From positions 1,922,001 through 1,986,000 of the forward strand of contig NZ_CP053833.1 of the NCBI RefSeq assembly GCF_013201935.1: 64,000 nucleotides of DNA. Reading direction: 5' to 3'. Made by a program: the position numbers and the translations under genes. The notes beneath the pieces are model-generated. The model was given only the letters and a program-made list of their open reading frames with translations, did not search any database and was not told the origin of the DNA. Within the stretch, counting starts at the first letter, position 1, and each line of letters opens with the position of its first letter. Shown in pieces: positions 1 through 9,091 of the stretch. Source of the stretch: Arcobacter cloacae. GTDB lineage: Bacteria > Campylobacterota > Campylobacteria > Campylobacterales > Arcobacteraceae.

Positions 1-1
1 T

Positions 2-700
2 ACATCAAAATCAAGAAAAAAATATGATGAAAAATCAGAAGATTATAAATTTGTTGGAGAACCAACAGATATAATTGTAGCTAATAGAGAAACTGCAAGA
101 ATAATTAAAAATTTCTATGATAATTCAAATAATATAATTGAAGCTAATAGATTTTATAAATTAGAAATGAATAAAAGAATGGAAGAATATAAACTTTTAG
201 AAAAAAGTGATTATCGTACATTTGAAAGATTAATATTTATTTTTCATGAATATAGCTCTAATCATTCTCAAAATTGGTTTTTAGCTTTTTTTTGGATTAT
301 TTCAATTACATTTTTTTATTCATATATTAATTATGATTTTTTACTTTACAAGAATGAGTATAATTTTATTAACAATGAAATACTAGAAATGACTTATGTT
401 AAAATAGTTATATTAGTTGGTAGTTTTATTATGCTATCCTATCTCATTCTTTGGAAAATAGGAGAAGAAAAACAAATTTCTCATTCATTAATAGTTTTTT
501 TACTAATTAATTTTTATATTATTTATACATACATGACACATGATGCATATTTGAAATGTTTTTCAAATTCATTAAATCCTTTCTCTATTATGACAGGAAA
601 TGAAAAACTTACATTTTTAGGATTAATATATAAAACAACTATTGCTTATTTAATTTATCAATTAATTATTTCAATAAGACAAAATACAAGAAGAAAATAA
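2..700 (+). CDS. C-terminal part of a membrane protein, truncated by the window edge
   Basis: The frame is open from base 2 to the stop at 698-700, so the gene begins left of the window; the ATG at 167 is only an internal methionine. The visible part is 232 residues. The first 75 or so are hydrophilic and contain IIEANRFYKLEMNKRMEEY, a charged helical stretch that in other bacteria often links pentapeptide-repeat or similar cytoplasmic domains to C-terminal membrane segments; that comparison is from memory. Four strongly hydrophobic stretches follow (FFWIISITFFYSYI, IVILVGSFIMLSYLILW, SLIVFLLINFYIIY and a last one near the end), so the C-terminus is an integral membrane domain. A strong hairpin terminator follows the stop. 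The function cannot be assigned without the N-terminal part. Confidence 0.75.
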   Translation, partial: TSKSRKKYDEKSEDYKFVGEPTDIIVANRETARIIKNFYDNSNNIIEANRFYKLEMNKRMEEYKLLEKSDYRTFERLIFIFHEYSSNHSQNWFLAFFWIISITFFYSYINYDFLLYKNEYNFINNEILEMTYVKIVILVGSFIMLSYLILWKIGEEKQISHSLIVFLLINFYIIYTYMTHDAYLKCFSNSLNPFSIMTGNEKLTFLGLIYKTTIAYLIYQLIISIRQNTRRK

Positions 701-705
701 ACTTT

Positions 706-735
706 ATAAGAAAGATGTTAAATCATCTTTCTTAT
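706..735 (+). terminator. Intrinsic terminator after the truncated membrane protein gene
   Basis: A perfect 12-bp inverted repeat (ATAAGAAAGATG / CATCTTTCTTAT) with a 6-nt loop starts 5 bp after the stop codon and is followed by a T-rich stretch. It lies between two convergent genes and could work in both directions. Confidence 0.8.
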
Positions 736-780
736 TTATTATAAAATTTTTATTGCTATTTCAATAGCATCATATGTTGT

Positions 781-1455
781 TTAATTGTATATTATAAAGT
801 TTAATACCACTAAAATTGGACTAAGCACTAAGACATAAAACATAACTCTTTTTTTCCAAAATAATTCAGTTTTATCTCTTTTAAAATATTTTTGTTCATA
901 ATAATCATAACCTGCTATTAAAAAAAGACTTAATATTGAAGCTAAATAATGAAATTGATACATAACATTAAATATAAATATATATGCTAAAACAAAAAAT
1001 ACAGCAAAAATAGTTCTAAATTTTATTTTATTTTTACGATTTTCAGCATCATTATCTATATTTTGAATAGCTATGATATTTTTTAGTTCTTCTTCTGTAG
1101 GAGTATATTCTTTACCCTCTGTTGCAAATAAATGCCCGTAATTCAATTGAAGTTTCCAAATAAGATACAAAAATCCATAAACAAATACTAAAGTCATGAG
1201 TGCATATTCTGTCCTAAAATAATAAACTGCCCATAAAATTAAATACATTAATAAAATAAAAATAAAATATATTTTTGCTCTTTTTATCCAAAATACATTA
1301 TTATGTACGAGCTTATTAAGATATATATCATTTAACACCATCATATATGGTGCAAATATAATAGTAAAAAACAAGAATTTATCTATAACAAATATAGACT
1401 TCTCAAAAAATCCTTCTTCAACATATACTTTTGTTAATGGGTCTTTTTCTCTCAT
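781..1455 (-). CDS. Small polytopic inner-membrane protein of unknown function
   Basis: This 224-residue protein has about six hydrophobic helices: FLFFTIIFAPYMMVL, IYFIFILLMYLILW, LMTLVFVYGFLYLIW, then, after a charged central loop, IFAVFFVLAYIFIF, LASILSLFLIAGY and VMFYVLVLSPILVVL. The hydrophilic loop (about residues 110-145) contains EYTPTEEELKNIIAIQ, which resembles a small cytoplasmic helix. There is no signal peptide and no catalytic motif I recognise. The ATG at 1455 has a plausible Shine-Dalgarno (AAAGGAAT) just upstream. The gene is convergent with the truncated gene to its left, and about 60 bp separate it from the 45-codon gene to its right. I cannot assign a function. Confidence 0.7.
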   Translation of the reverse strand: MREKDPLTKVYVEEGFFEKSIFVIDKFLFFTIIFAPYMMVLNDIYLNKLVHNNVFWIKRAKIYFIFILLMYLILWAVYYFRTEYALMTLVFVYGFLYLIWKLQLNYGHLFATEGKEYTPTEEELKNIIAIQNIDNDAENRKNKIKFRTIFAVFFVLAYIFIFNVMYQFHYLASILSLFLIAGYDYYEQKYFKRDKTELFWKKRVMFYVLVLSPILVVLNFIIYN

Positions 1456-1516
1456 TGATATTCCTTTGTTTTAGGTATTCTAAAATATAATAGAATAATT
1501 ATTAATTTACTATAAA

Positions 1517-1654
1517 TTAAACATATAAAATTATTTTTCTTAAAACTTGTAACCAACTGTTTCTTGTTTTTTTAACTTTTAACTTATTTTTTGCTAAGTC
1601 TTGTTCTAAATATTTGATTGATTTATTTAGTTCATTTCTTATTATTTTTCTCAT
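1517..1654 (-). CDS. 45-residue basic peptide gene downstream of the DotA/TraY-like gene
   Basis: An ATG at 1654 is preceded by AAAGGATTAAAA, a good ribosome site at normal spacing, and the frame runs 45 codons to a TAA at 1517-1519. The peptide is strongly basic (MRKIIRNELNKSIKYLEQDL, then a Lys/Arg-rich half ending in a hydrophobic tail IILYV). It could form one amphipathic helix. It is the last open frame of the long minus-strand block, separated from the preceding gene by a hairpin, so its expression may be attenuated. No family is recognised. The good ribosome site is the main support that it is real. Confidence 0.45.
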   Translation of the reverse strand: MRKIIRNELNKSIKYLEQDLAKNKLKVKKTRNSWLQVLRKIILYV

Positions 1655-1686
1655 TTTTAATCCTTTGTAAAACTTATAAAATAAAA

Positions 1687-1709
1687 GAGCAAGAATTAAA
1701 TTCTTGCTC
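1687..1709 (-). terminator. Hairpin terminator overlapping the 3' end of the DotA/TraY-like gene
   Basis: GAGCAAGAA / TTCTTGCTC form a perfect 9-bp stem with a 5-nt loop, and on the minus strand the stem is followed by TTTTATTTTAT. The stop codon of the 958-residue gene lies in the loop region. It probably ends most transcripts of the element's main operon, with some read-through to the 45-codon gene. Confidence 0.7.
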
Positions 1710-4572
1710 CTCCTAATGTTTGAATTCTCTCACCAAGTAAATTTGTTAATCCACTATCACTCTCATCTTTATATTTGAATTTAGCTAGTACCATGTCATC
1801 ACCTTTTAAGATGATTACATAAGCTAAAATCATTCCAATGAAATAAACAAATATATCTGCAAATCCTCTAATTACACTTTGTGTAACAGTTGAAGTTGCA
1901 ATGCTAGAATCTTCATATAACGAATTGGATAAATTTAACATTGATTGAATAACATCAAATAAAAGGGAATAAAGTGCAATAAGTATCTCGTAGCTAACTA
2001 TAAACATGAAAAAAGAAATTACCATTAGTGTAGGTCTTGCCATGAAAAGCACAAACCCATCCACGAAATAAGCATTTACTCTATTTGTTTTTTCTTTAAC
2101 TGTCATTTGCCACAGTACAATAAACGGAGATACAAAAAAGTACATAAAACAATCCCAGAAATACAAACCTATTTTCAATATTGCTAATAGTGTAACAACT
2201 GCTGCGAAAATTCCTTGAATCATAAGCTTATATACGATTACGGCAAGTGTAAAACTAACTGTATAAGATAGGAATGACTTAAATCCAGAACTTAATACAT
2301 CTATATTTTTTTGATTTAAAATATTACGCTCTTTACTATTTTTTGATTTTTGTTCATTAGTCTCTTTTACAAATTTATCTAAAGAAGATTTTGCAAAAGA
2401 CAAAAGCTTACTTTGTGGCAGAAATATCCCTGCAATTTCAAATAAAGATTCACCTGTTCCCTCAACAGCTTTTTCAAAAAACTCTCTAATGTCACCAAAA
2501 AAAGGAAACATATTATATACCTGATAAGACATCATTGTTGAAAAAGAGTTTTTAATCCAGTTACTTGCCGTTGAATTTAGAATCTCTGTATCAAGAGTTT
2601 GTTTACTTATATCCTCACCTTCTTTTTCATATACATCATTTGCTTTATTAACTAACATAGTAGTTACAGCTTCACCATTTGTTGTTCTTGATAATCCATC
2701 GTAAGCATTATTAATTATGTTTGAATTTAACATAAATACATGACTCACAGGAAGTGTTGAAGCCATAAACCAACCTATACTTTTGAAGCCAAGTAATTGA
2801 GTATCAATGTATAAATGACTCATTGTTGAGTATGAACTATTATTAGTCGTAAAATTTACATTTGAGTTTTTTGATAGATTTGAAATAGTTTTTTCACTAA
2901 CTGCTTTGGTTCTCTTTAAATATTCTCTTCCTATCATAAGAGATATTTCTAAATTTTTACACATAAGAGGTGAAATAGTTCCAGTGTCATTAAAGATTTT
3001 ATTACTTCCAGTGTTTACATTCCATAATAAATCAATGTGAGAGTCTGCCATCTGAAAACCATTATATTTCTTATAACTTGATTCATGAGAGGCTATACAA
3101 TTATCTTTAAAAAATGATTGAAGCACTGCTTGTTCCACAATATCTCTTCTATTTTGATTTAGTAGTGTTATTGTGTCTGCATAACCTTTTGTGTGAGTTA
3201 CTTCCGTTAAGTAAGTCATATAAATAACACCAATATTTGATGCAGTTAAATCAGCTATTTGAGCTCCCATACTTGCTAAAAAGCCAATTACTTCTTTGAA
3301 TACAGTTGAATGAGAATCCATTTGTATATTTTGATTATTAATAGTAGTATTTACTTCTAGCATTTTATCACTATCATTATTGTTTAATGATACAGTTTGA
3401 GAATTTCCCGTAGGAAAATGAAGAAAAAATACAACTAACATAACAATAATTGCTGTAAACCTACTTAAAAAAGGAAAATCCCACTCTTTGTTTTCATTAT
3501 TGTTATTAATTCTAAACATTATATATTTATATCCAATTACTCCACCTGAATATAAAAATACCATTGCAAGTATCAAAACTCCTGCATAATCAAAAATTGA
3601 TTGCCAACCTAGAGACATAAATCGGTAATAAAGGGCAAATATCTTTTTATCAAAATATTGCTCAAAACTATATACATTTGTATAATTTACATCTGTAATT
3701 CCATTTCCAGTTGCACTTTTATAGATTTCTGAAACTTTATCTTTAAATTTATCCCATATTCCTTTTTGATACTCAATTGAATCTAAAATAGCCATTTTAT
3801 TTTCAACATCAGAAGCTATACTAATATCTCCCATTGAATCTACACCTGTTACAACACTACTGTTTAAAGTTATTAGCCCTGTTACAAATTGAGATACTGT
3901 AAAATTTTCTTTATCTTTATTTTGATTCAAAAATGTAAGTCCTAAACCATTAGCTCTAGACATTACATCGTATGGAGTTGTCACTAAACTACTTGAATCA
4001 TCTGTACTATTTCCAATAGTTAGTATTTTTTTTCCTAATCTTTTAACCGCTTCCCAAGTAGTTTCGTAATGTTTAAATTCTGGAAGTACACTAAGATTTG
4101 AAGGTTTATATTCACCATTGAATAGATTATACACATCATTTATTTCAGAAGGTACATCAACTAAACTTTTTCCTGATTTTGTGCCATCAATATAGCCTAA
4201 AAGTAGTGTGTAATTTGGAATAGAAAGCGTTATTGATTTACTAGCACTTCCAAACTCTTTTTCATTTACATAAGAGCAAGTAAAAGTTCCTTCTTTATAA
4301 TTGAAATCGATTAGATATTTTTGGGCATCTACTTTTGATTTTGATTTAATATTTTCATTTTCATCATATACATATTTGTACAAATCATTACATATTGGAG
4401 TACTTGTATTAAATTTTAGACTTTCAGAACTTGCCATTTTTATTATAGTACTTGCCATTTTATCATCTAATAAGGAGCTTCTATTTTCAGTTTGGTATCT
4501 TATTATTTCAGCTCCCATACTATTTACTGAACAAATAATCAGCAAAAAGATGTGTAATATGTACTTTTTCAT
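1696..4572 (-). CDS. Large polytopic DotA/TraY-like conjugation membrane protein
   Basis: This 958-residue protein starts with a clear signal peptide (MKKYILHIFLLIICSVNSMG). A roughly 300-residue periplasmic domain follows, then membrane spans (FDYAGVLILAMVFLYSGGVI, FTAIIVMLVVFFLHF), a second long extracytoplasmic region, and a C-terminal cluster of at least four spans (SYTVSFTLAVIVYKLMI, FAAVVTLLAILKIGLYF, ARPTLMVISFFMFIVSYEIL, FADIFVYFIGMILAYVII). A signal peptide, big periplasmic loops and a C-terminal membrane cluster match the DotA/TraY family of type IVB (I-type) secretion, where the protein sits in the inner membrane beside the DotL coupling ATPase; a DotL-like gene lies 1.6 kb upstream in the same operon. 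TraG-N-type proteins of F-like systems have a similar outline and are the main alternative. The family call comes from architecture and context, not from a signature motif. Confidence 0.55.
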   Translation of the reverse strand: MKKYILHIFLLIICSVNSMGAEIIRYQTENRSSLLDDKMASTIIKMASSESLKFNTSTPICNDLYKYVYDENENIKSKSKVDAQKYLIDFNYKEGTFTCSYVNEKEFGSASKSITLSIPNYTLLLGYIDGTKSGKSLVDVPSEINDVYNLFNGEYKPSNLSVLPEFKHYETTWEAVKRLGKKILTIGNSTDDSSSLVTTPYDVMSRANGLGLTFLNQNKDKENFTVSQFVTGLITLNSSVVTGVDSMGDISIASDVENKMAILDSIEYQKGIWDKFKDKVSEIYKSATGNGITDVNYTNVYSFEQYFDKKIFALYYRFMSLGWQSIFDYAGVLILAMVFLYSGGVIGYKYIMFRINNNNENKEWDFPFLSRFTAIIVMLVVFFLHFPTGNSQTVSLNNNDSDKMLEVNTTINNQNIQMDSHSTVFKEVIGFLASMGAQIADLTASNIGVIYMTYLTEVTHTKGYADTITLLNQNRRDIVEQAVLQSFFKDNCIASHESSYKKYNGFQMADSHIDLLWNVNTGSNKIFNDTGTISPLMCKNLEISLMIGREYLKRTKAVSEKTISNLSKNSNVNFTTNNSSYSTMSHLYIDTQLLGFKSIGWFMASTLPVSHVFMLNSNIINNAYDGLSRTTNGEAVTTMLVNKANDVYEKEGEDISKQTLDTEILNSTASNWIKNSFSTMMSYQVYNMFPFFGDIREFFEKAVEGTGESLFEIAGIFLPQSKLLSFAKSSLDKFVKETNEQKSKNSKERNILNQKNIDVLSSGFKSFLSYTVSFTLAVIVYKLMIQGIFAAVVTLLAILKIGLYFWDCFMYFFVSPFIVLWQMTVKEKTNRVNAYFVDGFVLFMARPTLMVISFFMFIVSYEILIALYSLLFDVIQSMLNLSNSLYEDSSIATSTVTQSVIRGFADIFVYFIGMILAYVIILKGDDMVLAKFKYKDESDSGLTNLLGERIQTLGGARI

Positions 4573-4811
4573 AAGAAACTCTTTTTAAATTTATTTTTTA
4601 AGTCTCTTAAATATAGTAAATCACTTACATTTAAATCTAATTTTTTAGCAATTAAGCCTAATGTAACTACTTCATATTTACTAGGATTTGTTTTTTTTAA
4701 GCTAATTAGTGAATGAACTGAAATATTATTTGCATCGCCAATTAAATCTGTAGATTTTTTTCCTCCGATTGCTTTTGCAATTTCAGTGGGAGATAACAAC
4801 TGTAAATCCAT
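4569..4811 (-). CDS. 80-residue helix-turn-helix-like protein in the transfer operon
   Basis: This small protein (MDLQLLSPTEIAKAIGGKKS at its start) overlaps the ATG of the DotA/TraY-like gene by 4 bp (ATGA), which suggests translational coupling. The middle section, ISVHSLISLKKTNPSKYEVV followed by GLIAKKLDLNVSDLL, has the spacing of a Cro/CI-type helix-turn-helix in which a second helix-turn unit recognises DNA. It may be a small operon regulator, or it may use this fold to bind another protein. There is no signal peptide or membrane segment. It is odd for a DNA-binding protein to be the penultimate gene of a long operon. The assignment is tentative. Confidence 0.55.
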   Translation of the reverse strand: MDLQLLSPTEIAKAIGGKKSTDLIGDANNISVHSLISLKKTNPSKYEVVTLGLIAKKLDLNVSDLLYLRDLKNKFKKSFL

Positions 4812-4829
4812 TTTACATCCTTTTAATTG

Positions 4830-5183
4830 TCATTTAAAGAACAATGCAAAAAGTAAAAAAACAATAATTATCATTAAATAGAAAACTTTATTATTGCTTT
4901 TTGTTTTTTGATTATTCAACATTTTTTCAAACTGCAATTCAAACTCTTCCATTGATTTTGAGATACGGGCATTTATCTCTAGTTCACTTTGAGAGTTCAA
5001 TTTTGCTTTTTGCTCATTTACTTGTAAAAGGATTATCTCTTGAAGCTCTTCCATAATCTCAAACATATCTTTTATCTTTGATTCATAAATATCAAGCTTT
5101 GAGACAACTTGTTTAATTATCTCTTCGCCTAAAGCTTCATGTAAAACTTCTAAGTTATCTCTCTTTTTCTCTTGAGAACTCAT
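4830..5183 (-). CDS. Tail-anchored coiled-coil protein
   Basis: The 117-residue product is a nearly continuous charged helix (residues about 5-95, heptad-like Leu/Ile spacing such as LEELQEIILLQVNEQKAKL in outline) followed by one C-terminal membrane span, VFYLMIIIVFLLFALFF. This is the layout of a tail-anchored inner-membrane protein with a cytoplasmic coiled coil. Its start codon lies 29 bp inside the upstream gene, so the two are probably translationally coupled. The 133-residue protein at 10592-10993 in the same operon has the same coiled-coil plus C-terminal-anchor plan. No family can be named; a scaffold for the coupling ATPase complex is an inference from context. Confidence 0.65.
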   Translation of the reverse strand: MSSQEKKRDNLEVLHEALGEEIIKQVVSKLDIYESKIKDMFEIMEELQEIILLQVNEQKAKLNSQSELEINARISKSMEEFELQFEKMLNNQKTKSNNKVFYLMIIIVFLLFALFFK

Positions 5184-5652
5184 GAGTATTTCCTTTTACA
5201 TTTTCTGCTATATTTTCTTTTACATTTTGAGGATTAACATATTTTTCAAACTTTTTATCATCAAAAATTTCATATAAACTATTACTATTTAAAAACTCTT
5301 TTAAGTCCAGACTTTCAGCTTTTTCAATAATATTAATTCTTTCTGTCATTTGCTCGAAGAAATCGTTAATTAACTTCTCTTTTTCTGTTGTAGTTTCATT
5401 TTGATTTTCCAGTCTATTTAGCTCTTTTTTTGCTAATTCTTTTTTTGTCAGATAATAAATATCAACTAAAGCCATCAATCCAAGAACATCATGATTAGAA
5501 TTTTGAATCTCTCTTAACTTAGATGAAAAAGTTTTATAATCTTCATCTTTTTCATCAATCTGTTTTAGAAGTTCTTTTTTAGAGTTTTTTGTTCTTTCTT
5601 GCATATCTTTTATTTTTTGCATAAAATCTATTTTTTTAGCATTTGTTATCAT
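5155..5652 (-). CDS. Cytoplasmic coiled-coil protein
   Basis: The product has 165 residues, is very rich in Lys/Glu and is predicted to be almost all helical (QKIKDMQERTKNSKKELLKQ near the N-terminus, then ELAKKELNRLENQNETTTEK). It lacks a signal peptide, membrane spans and cysteine motifs. It sits 1 bp downstream of the next gene and overlaps the following gene by 29 bp, so it belongs to the same operon as the coupling ATPase. Such small coiled-coil proteins are common accessory parts of conjugative elements, but no specific family is recognisable. Confidence 0.6.
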   Translation of the reverse strand: MITNAKKIDFMQKIKDMQERTKNSKKELLKQIDEKDEDYKTFSSKLREIQNSNHDVLGLMALVDIYYLTKKELAKKELNRLENQNETTTEKEKLINDFFEQMTERINIIEKAESLDLKEFLNSNSLYEIFDDKKFEKYVNPQNVKENIAENVKGNTHEFSREKER

Positions 5653-5653
5653 C

Positions 5654-6163
5654 TTATAATCCTTTCTCTCTCCATCTTTGTTCTCTAGTTCTTTGTTTTT
5701 CCTTTTCTGTCTCTTTATATGTTCTGTAACTTTGCAGTTCTTCCTCTTTTTTAACTTCTAAATCATTACCATTAATTACACTTTTAATAGTTGCTATCTC
5801 TTTTTTTAATTGTGCTAATTCATCAACCTTTGAGTCAAGTTCTGAAAGCTTTGAGTTATAGTTTTTTATAAAATCTAAAGCCTTTTGTTCATTTCCACTT
5901 AAAAATTCACCTTTAGCTTTTCTATCTTCAAAATCTTTAAACTCCTGCTTTAAATCATATTGAGTGCCATAAACATCTTTTTTCAATCCCTCTTCTTTAA
6001 ACTTTTTTGTAAAAAGTAGTAGTTCTAAATCTATAGAGTTTTCTCTCATTTGATGAAGAGTTAAAAAATCTCTTGAAGTTCCATATTCACCTTTTCCAAA
6101 CCATCTTTTAACTTTTTCTTTAACTTGTTGCCAAGCAGTTAATTTAAGTGTTTCTTTTGGCAT
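5654..6163 (-). CDS. Charged helical protein encoded next to the coupling ATPase
   Basis: The 169-residue product begins MPKETLKLTAWQQVKEKVKR and contains WFGKGEYGTSRDFLTLHQMR, then a long coiled coil (LSELDSKVDELAQLKKEIAT) and an extremely basic, Arg/Glu-rich C-terminus (KQRTREQRWREKGL). The Arg-rich tail could bind nucleic acid or act as a docking or secretion signal. It lies directly after the coupling ATPase gene with no gap, and the next gene follows 1 bp later. DotL-type ATPases work with adaptor proteins encoded nearby, so an adaptor role is possible, but this is inference from position only. Confidence 0.55.
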   Translation of the reverse strand: MPKETLKLTAWQQVKEKVKRWFGKGEYGTSRDFLTLHQMRENSIDLELLLFTKKFKEEGLKKDVYGTQYDLKQEFKDFEDRKAKGEFLSGNEQKALDFIKNYNSKLSELDSKVDELAQLKKEIATIKSVINGNDLEVKKEEELQSYRTYKETEKEKQRTREQRWREKGL

Positions 6164-8245
6164 TTAAACTCCTAGCTCAATTTGTTTTTTTCTAATAACA
6201 TCAACATCTACATATCTATTTAGAACAACATCATCTTTTGTAGTTTTGTATAAGCTTTTTTGAACTATATACTTAGCCATAAATGGTGATGCAATAGAGT
6301 TTCTAATTATGTACCCTTCACCATTTTTAATATTGCTTAACATTTCAGGTTTAAAGAAATCCTCTTCACTTTTTGAGAGTTTTGAGTCTTCATTGTTATG
6401 AGATTTTTTTAGATTTTTATCCCTTTTCATACTCTCTTCAAGTGTAATTTTTTCAACTTTTTGCACTTTAGAATTAAGAAGTTTTAGGAGTTCTACATCT
6501 TCAAGTTTTAAAGATATGATTGTTTTTACATTTGCTATTATTTGAGAGTTATCAATACTTCCCATTGTCTCTTTTAAATCACTTTGGAAACTTAAAACTG
6601 CTCCCATGTACAAACCTCTAATAACTGATAATAAATCTCCAATTTGATAGCTTTGATTGTTCTTTGTTTTAAGCCACGAGTTGATTTCATCAAGTATTAC
6701 AAGTGTTGTAGTATCTGGAATAAAATCTTTACCTCTTCTTTCAGCTAGTAGATTTAAAGTTGATACTAAAAGTTCCGCTAAAATTGGGCTATAGATTTTA
6801 TTTTGTCCTGGCAAGTTCACTATTACAATTTTATTACTATCTATAGCATCTAAGATATTTAAGTCACTATTTATATTTTTTAGAATTGGTGCAAAAGAGT
6901 CAAAAAAATTAACTAATTTATCCATCAATCCTTGAGCTACTGAAAGGTCATAGAAAGTTCCACTTCTTTGTGGATATCTTAAACTTACAGCTTCAATACC
7001 TTTAATAACAGTTCCATTCTCAGTTGTTACTCCACCTATATATGTATTTTTTAAACTCTGCCAATCTGGTACATTTGAAAGCATAATTACAACATTTTTT
7101 AATTCATTGTGAAATTGGTTTTTTACACTACTATCTAAATGAGAAAGTGAACTATTATTTTTACTTTCAACTTCAATAATTTTAATGAACTTTGAATATA
7201 ACTTAGTGTTAATTTCATTTTTATTTGTTTCATAAATCTCATCAAAAATTAGTAAAAACTTGATTAATAAATCTGTTTCACTAAGAAGCCTGTTAAATGA
7301 GAAATAGTCAAGTTTTACTAAGTGTTTTTGATATTCTTCAAACTTATTAGTTGAATTAAAAACTTTGTCAATTTTACTAATATCTAAAAATAAATTTGCA
7401 TCTCTTAAAGTTAATATAACCTTTAGAAGTGAAGATAGAAAAAGTTTTGCTTTTCCATTCCATGAGCCATCATCATTTCCCTCTAAGTCAGCTATACTTG
7501 TTAGCATAGTAATAATATCTTTTGAAGCACCTAGTTCAAATAGATTTATTGTATTTGAGTTGAATTTTCCTCTTTTATCAGGATTCCAGTCCAATATGTG
7601 TAAATCAGACATTCTATTAAAAGTTGTGGAAATAGACTGAACTCTTTGAAGCATTGAGTTATCTGCTTTTCCAAAAATTGCAAACACTCCTGAACCTCTT
7701 GATATACTTGATTCTATATACGAATTTAATAGCAACTCTGTTTTCCCACCACCAGAAGTAGCCATTAAAGCACAATGCTCTCTTAGAATTACATCATCAA
7801 TTAAAACTGGGGTAATAGCATTACTTTTACTTGAAGTTAGTTTTTGAGACGGGATTGTTTTTTCAATCTCATAATCAAATCCAAAAAATCTTTTAACTTG
7901 ATTGTAAAAAGTTAAAACTTCCAAATCCTTTTTGTGTTTTTTTACTAAATTCCCTAAATGAACGCTATATTTACTCTTTAAATTGTCGTTATTTAAGAGG
8001 GCTAACTCCTTTATCTTTTCATCTTTATTTTTGTTTCTTAATAAATTTTTTTGAAATTTAAAAGAGAAAAAATAGATAAAAAGTGCAAAAGCAAAGAAAT
8101 GAATCTTCAAACCAATACTAAATACAAAAAATAAAATTATCCATAAATAGCTCGACCAAAAAATTTCATCTAATAATTTGTCTTCACTGCTATCAATTTC
8201 TGTATAGGTATTAACCCTTATTTTATCATTGTTATTATTTTCCAT
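6164..8245 (-). CDS. Type IV coupling protein, VirD4/DotL-type ATPase
   Basis: This 693-residue protein has two adjacent N-terminal membrane spans (LWIILFFVFSIGLKI, FFAFALFIYFFSF, residues 33-63) followed by a RecA-like motor domain. The Walker A is ATSGGGKT (about 162-169) and the Walker B is TLVILDE (about 514-520). The stretch around 430-480 (DLSVAQGLMDKLVNFFDSF, then IVIVNLP) resembles the region before Walker B in DotL/TrbC proteins more than the F-type TraD consensus; this is a judgement by eye. Coupling proteins hand relaxase-DNA or effector substrates to a type IV channel at the inner membrane. A GTG or ATG choice is not at issue: the ATG at 8245 gives a protein of normal length for the family. 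The motor family is secure; the IVB subtype is less so. Confidence 0.85.
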   Translation of the reverse strand: MENNNNDKIRVNTYTEIDSSEDKLLDEIFWSSYLWIILFFVFSIGLKIHFFAFALFIYFFSFKFQKNLLRNKNKDEKIKELALLNNDNLKSKYSVHLGNLVKKHKKDLEVLTFYNQVKRFFGFDYEIEKTIPSQKLTSSKSNAITPVLIDDVILREHCALMATSGGGKTELLLNSYIESSISRGSGVFAIFGKADNSMLQRVQSISTTFNRMSDLHILDWNPDKRGKFNSNTINLFELGASKDIITMLTSIADLEGNDDGSWNGKAKLFLSSLLKVILTLRDANLFLDISKIDKVFNSTNKFEEYQKHLVKLDYFSFNRLLSETDLLIKFLLIFDEIYETNKNEINTKLYSKFIKIIEVESKNNSSLSHLDSSVKNQFHNELKNVVIMLSNVPDWQSLKNTYIGGVTTENGTVIKGIEAVSLRYPQRSGTFYDLSVAQGLMDKLVNFFDSFAPILKNINSDLNILDAIDSNKIVIVNLPGQNKIYSPILAELLVSTLNLLAERRGKDFIPDTTTLVILDEINSWLKTKNNQSYQIGDLLSVIRGLYMGAVLSFQSDLKETMGSIDNSQIIANVKTIISLKLEDVELLKLLNSKVQKVEKITLEESMKRDKNLKKSHNNEDSKLSKSEEDFFKPEMLSNIKNGEGYIIRNSIASPFMAKYIVQKSLYKTTKDDVVLNRYVDVDVIRKKQIELGV

Positions 8246-8248
8246 TTT

Positions 8249-9091
8249 TTATACCTCTTTAATATAGTAAATAGCATGTTTAAGGCTTAAACTAGAGTAT
8301 TTATCATGAGAGTAGTCTCTTAGAAAATTTAAAAATTCTGTTTCTTCTGGAGTTGCAATTTGAAAAAGTTGTGAAATACTTGGAAAGTATTGATTCTCTT
8401 TGAAGATTTCAAATTTTGAAAGGATTAAAAACTTTAGAGTTTTTACTGTTTTTATTTGTTGTAAATCTTCATTTGAAATTTTTTGATATTCAAAAATTTC
8501 AGATTTTTTGTTGATATACTCTATTAATTTTGAGTAAAATTGAGTTATTTGAACTGGTTTATCTTGTAACTCTTTGAACTCTTTCATATCAGCTTTTGAA
8601 ATGTTGATTGTTACATTTTGGATAGTAAAATCTTTTGGGCTATAATCATAACTTATACCACTGTAGAAATGGGCATAGTCTCTTATTTTTTTAACAGTTC
8701 TTTGAACTGGAGTCAAATCAAAAGGTGTATCTTGATTAAGCTTTACCACTCTTTCATCTATTAACTCTAATTTTCTATTATAAAAATAGTTAACAACTAA
8801 AAAAAATAAAGCTAACAAACCGAAAACTTGGAATTTAAAAACACTCTCTGCTTTATTAATACTATTTTGAAATTGCTCAAAAACAAGTGTCAAGATGTTA
8901 TTTAAGCCCATAGATAAACCAATTAATGATATTAGTATAACTGCTTGTTTTATAACTAAGTTTGTGCGATTAGAACGCTGATAGCCTGTTAATTTTTTGT
9001 CTTTTGTCAAACCCCAGAGGATTGACAATAGGATAAAAAAAGTAATGAAAAAAATGTAGTAAAATACTACTCTGTCACTTAGTGGTTGCAT
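8249..9091 (-). CDS. Membrane protein with a cytoplasmic C-terminal domain
   Basis: The 280-residue product has three N-terminal membrane helices (YYIFFITFFILLSILWGL, AVILISLIGLSMGLNNIL, VFGLLALFFLVVNYFY). The remaining 165 residues are soluble and form a mixed alpha/beta domain (SPKDFTIQNVTINISKADMK, then helical segments to the C-terminus). It ends 3 bp before the coupling ATPase and overlaps the upstream gene by 1 bp, so the three genes are one transcriptional unit. It may belong to the inner-membrane part of the same transfer machine. I do not recognise the family. Confidence 0.6.
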   Translation of the reverse strand: MQPLSDRVVFYYIFFITFFILLSILWGLTKDKKLTGYQRSNRTNLVIKQAVILISLIGLSMGLNNILTLVFEQFQNSINKAESVFKFQVFGLLALFFLVVNYFYNRKLELIDERVVKLNQDTPFDLTPVQRTVKKIRDYAHFYSGISYDYSPKDFTIQNVTINISKADMKEFKELQDKPVQITQFYSKLIEYINKKSEIFEYQKISNEDLQQIKTVKTLKFLILSKFEIFKENQYFPSISQLFQIATPEETEFLNFLRDYSHDKYSSLSLKHAIYYIKEV